Assembly: GCF_029168945.1 (NCBI RefSeq)
Contig: NC_083610.1
Location: forward strand, 69,431,580-69,495,579
Direction of reading: 5' to 3'
DNA from: Cannabis sativa
Taxonomy: Eukaryota; Streptophyta; Magnoliopsida; Rosales; Cannabaceae
DNA: 64,000 bases
This document shows positions 61,268-64,000 of the stretch, in pieces. The notes under the pieces were generated by a model, which ran no database searches, was not told the origin of the DNA, and saw nothing but the letters and a program-made list of their open reading frames with translations. Within the stretch, counting starts at the first letter, position 1; every line of letters begins with the position of its first letter. A program made the translations under genes and the position numbers.

Positions 61268-61385
61268 GGTGGTCATCACTTGAGGCTAGGTCAAGTGGCC
61301 ATAGGAAGGTGGGTGTGTGTTGGTGGTCATGGGTTCGAGCCCCAGGTTATGGATTGTAATATATAAACGCTTAAATAAAAAAATA
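61268..61385 (+). mobile_element. tRNA-derived SINE with perfect 14-bp duplication
   Basis: TATATATTGGTAGT flanks the 118-bp insert exactly (61254-61267 and 61386-61399). The head contains an A-box-like GGCTAGGTCAAGTGGCC and, about 35 bp on, a clear B box GGGTTCGAGCCCCAGG, the internal RNA polymerase III promoter. The tail ends in an A-rich AAATAAAAAAATA. It has no protein; it relies on LINE machinery for transposition. Confidence 0.85.
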
Positions 61386-61529
61386 TATATATTGGTAGTA
61401 GTCCCCAAGAAAAGAGCTACTCTATTCTTATATTTTCCCATCAAGAGAGAAAATTAGAGAAATCCTAAGTCTTGTATTCTTGAAAGATCATTACCAAAAA
61501 ATTAGGTACTCTTCCGCTATTTAGGTTAT

Positions 61530-61882
61530 AGGGGTTAAGGAGGCTCTTAGTTGGCTCAAAAATAAGAGTTGGGATAAAGTGGAGATTGAAACCGACAGAA
61601 TGCTCACTGCAGTTCAGGTCATTCGTACCTCTCATCGTATGTCCTCTGTTTTTGGGTTGGTTGTTAATGATTGTAAACTTCTACTTTCTATTCTCCCAAA
61701 TGTTTCTTTGCATTTTATTAAACGATCAACTAATCGAGTTGCCCGTTATGTTGTTAGGCATTCTCGATTCTTATCTGGTTATAGCATTCATGTATAAAAT
61801 ATTTTTCCTAATTTACAAGGCCTTTTGTACTCTGAATGCTAAATTTTAATGAAATAGCTATTTCATTTCAAAAAAAAAAAAA
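61530..61882 (+). pseudogene. 5'-truncated LINE tail with RNase H-like domain
   Basis: From about 61536 to 61797 one frame encodes the end of a plant RNase H-like domain: KEALSWLKNKSWDKVEIETD (with its catalytic-type Asp), then LPNVSLHFIKRSTNRVARYV, then a stop at 61795-61797. A short 3' untranslated region and a run of A (61870-61881) follow. AGGTTAT occurs before (61523-61529) and after (61881-61887) and may be a short target duplication. Only the 3' terminal part of the element is present. Confidence 0.7.
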
Positions 61883-61883
61883 G

Positions 61884-62086
61884 GTTATTCTTCTTTTTGC
61901 TTCATCAAATATATTTTTTAGATTTACGTTTATACACTTATAATAATATGTAATATATTTATATGTTAAAATAAATTTTGATATTGTATATTTTATGATT
62001 GATAAAGAATTTTAACATATTTTTGTTTTACAATTTCAAAAAGTAATTTAGTTATTGTAATCTAATCATTTTAATATATAGAGATC
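61884..62086. other. Short AT-rich spacer
   Basis: No features seen. Its last five bases AGATC (62082-62086) would be the target duplication of the following element, whose partner lies outside the window. Confidence 0.5.
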
Positions 62087-63966
62087 TGTTGGAAGTTATT
62101 TTACCAGGAACTTAGATCTACTCACAAGTATGTTGATTTAACAACCTAAATATGAACTTCTAAAACGATGGAAAATTAAACACATAAAAGTATCAGAAAT
62201 CTTACATTGGGTGCAGCGGAATATATGTCTCCTCCCACTCAGATCTCTAACCCTTGATTCCTTTCTGTAGCAGAGTATAATCAAGATCTGAGCCCGATAG
62301 TCCTTCTTTGTTATTTCTGAATTCTACACAGCCTTCCTCACTATGATTGAGGTATTACTTGATGTGTGTGGGCACTACTCTAACACTTATAGATTTCGAA
62401 ACAGTGAAAGAATAGAGAGAGAGAGAGGGTGGCGGCTCAGAGAGAATTTTCAGAGAGAAAATTCTGTCAGAATAATGTTGTGAATGTCTTGTTGAAAACT
62501 GAAGCCTTTGCCTTCTATTTATAGAAGACCACTCAGGGCTATGATTGAATTAATTGACATTCAAAATTGAAAAAATCAAAGAGAAAAGGGAACTTATGTG
62601 GCCGGCCTAGGCATTGTGGAAACAAGGCTTGCCACTTTTCCAACTTTCCTTTTCCTACATTGATAGTTTCCTGTTTTGTAAAAAACTGCCAATTCCTTTG
62701 TTCAACCACATAAATGTCAAATCTAATTATTTAATAATTAAAATTAATTATCAAATAATATATTGTCATTTATTTTATTAATAATAAAACTAATTAAAGT
62801 TTCCTAATTAATAAATATGCCCTTCAAAATCTCTATTTACTGTTTTGCCCTTAATAAGTGATAAATTCTCAAATAGACACAGTCTATCTTGAGAATTATA
62901 ATTGATTAATTAACATCAATTAAATGAGTCTTACAAGTAATATTATCTCAACTAGTCGGGGGACCATGGGTCTATATATCCGAGCTTCCAATAAGCAGAT
63001 CTAGAATTTACCACTTAAATTCACTGACTTATTAATTCTTCGTTGAATCTACACATAGAACTCAGAATTGCACTCTCAGTATATAGAACGCTCTATATGT
63101 TCCACCATATAGACACATCATTAGTTATCCATTATTATAATCCTAATGTGATCATTGATCCTCTATATGGATGATTTACACTGTAAAGGGACTAAATTAC
63201 CGTAACACCCTACAATGTATTTTATCCTTAAAACACTTAACCCTGTATAAATGATATTTCAACTAAGTGAAATGAGTACTCAATCATTTATCTCGTTTGG
63301 TTAAGCTCGAAGGAAATCACCCTTTGCTTACTATTCGCCAGATAGAAGCTATAGATTCCATATTTATGTTAGCGCTCCCACTCAATCGTACTACCGTGTT
63401 CCCAAAATGTATGTATTGCCCTGACCAAAAATTAGGCTAAACTAACAAATCAAAGAACACGAATAACACTCTCGAGATTGAGCCTAATCATATCAGGATT
63501 TCGATCATGTGATCTAGGATCAACTTATGATATTAAATTGAATAGATATTTACGGCAAGTTTCAAAAATCTATTTCAAAGTTCAATATCGGTCCATTCCA
63601 ATGCATACTCCATGCATCCAACCTGAGCTTTACTTTAACCTATGTTCTGGAAAGAACATAACATTTCTCCAAATGCAAGTAAACTCTGTTGTAGATTGTC
63701 ATATCAGTAAAACCCAGTGTTCTGATAAATCTAGGAATACTTAATTCACACAGTCATGTTTACTTTCCACTGTGTTGACAACACAATAAACATGATCAAG
63801 TATGTGAAAAGGGGTTTGGATGAATTTATAAATCAAATAGACAAACAATTGATTAATTGAACCAAAACATACACAAATGAATGAAAAATACTTCTGTTAC
63901 TTTATTGATATTGAATAATCTGGATTACATTGAAATAGAGTTTTATTTAGGGCATAAAACCCAACA
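62087..63966 (-). repeat. 3' LTR of the 1.9 kb-LTR family (copy 4)
   Basis: 1880 bases, starting TGTTGGAAGTTATT and ending AAAACCCAACA on the plus strand. A polypurine tract adjoins on the right, so this is the 3' LTR of a minus-strand element whose body lies beyond the window. Confidence 0.85.
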
Positions 63967-64000
63967 AACTCCCACTTGCACTAATATAAAACAAATCAGT
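63967..64000 (-). other. Polypurine tract and internal end of the right-edge element
   Basis: On the minus strand this reads AGTGCAAGTGGGAGTT immediately before the LTR, the typical copia polypurine tract. Confidence 0.8.

Larger units (their letters stand above)
56440..61500 (+). mobile_element. Old, heavily decayed Ty1/copia element carrying nested insertions
   Basis: Similar sequence at about 56470-56735 and 61069-61260, continuing after the SINE to about 61480, looks like two LTRs; both start around TATAGGCTCATATATATA and include AAGTGTGTA(C/T)TGCTATCTAA. Between them lies broken copia reverse transcriptase (59736-60650). Inside sit a MITE (56743-57111), a 1.8 kb solo LTR (57913-59735) and, in the right LTR, a SINE. 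The remaining 57.1-57.9 kb and 60.65-61.05 kb are presumed eroded internal sequence without a readable frame. Confidence 0.65.

Noticed and set aside
61268..61340. Possible tRNA gene because of the GGTTCGAGCCCC box
   Set aside because: There is no complete cloverleaf, and exact 14-bp duplications plus an A-rich tail show a SINE.
1..64000. CRISPR arrays, operons, phage or defence systems, riboswitches
   Set aside because: Spliced gene structure and retrotransposon content are eukaryotic; no regularly spaced short repeats with unique spacers were seen. The tandem arrays at 26.9 and 46.6 kb are contiguous minisatellites.

Overview
This window reads as nuclear DNA of a flowering plant, probably a eudicot. 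It is very AT-rich, has one GT-AG spliced host gene, and is otherwise packed with plant-type transposable elements. Among these are Ty1/copia elements with initiator-Met primer sites, an Athila/Tat-like gypsy element with an Asp-type primer site, mudrA-like Mutator sequence, hAT and Mutator MITEs, L1-type LINE tails and a tRNA-derived SINE. I cannot name the species.

Layout. 1-4237 is the end of a minus-strand retrotransposon with a ~1.9 kb LTR. 4238-13554 is intergenic, with an LTR remnant, a Mutator-type element with a 9-bp target duplication (4932-6321) and several small foldback elements. 13555-19984 is the only convincing host gene: a five-exon GDSL-type esterase/lipase of 371 residues, whose 5.1 kb first intron is loaded with MITEs. 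21615-26502 is a nearly intact, young copia element (LTRs differ at 1 of 208 positions) with two frame breaks. 26.9-30.0 kb holds a ~70-bp degenerate tandem repeat followed by a decayed mudrA-like transposase. 31253-36170 is a complete non-autonomous Athila-like element with a gag-like ORF only.

36.8-43.1 kb is a four-level nest. A copia solo LTR (duplication AGGCA) lies inside an Athila-like solo LTR (duplication CACAG), inside a third LTR-like repeat, inside a fourth. 44.8-52.6 kb is another composite: a 2.7 kb LINE-mobilised insertion with a 15-bp duplication, an L1-type tail and a GC-rich coding-like block at its 5' end, plus a second decayed Athila-like element. 52652-53159 is a hAT MITE with a perfect 8-bp duplication. 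56.4-61.5 kb is an old copia element riddled by a MITE, a solo LTR, a SINE and a LINE tail. 62087-64000 is the 3' LTR and polypurine tract of another minus-strand member of the 1.9 kb-LTR family.

There is no operon, CRISPR array or cellular pathway cluster here. The interesting content is transposon biology: nested solo LTRs, the chimeric LINE insertion, a conserved gag-like ORF in two diverged non-autonomous families, and an LTR with a cluster of GTCGCGAC palindromes. All element names rest on motifs read by eye; nothing was searched against a database.
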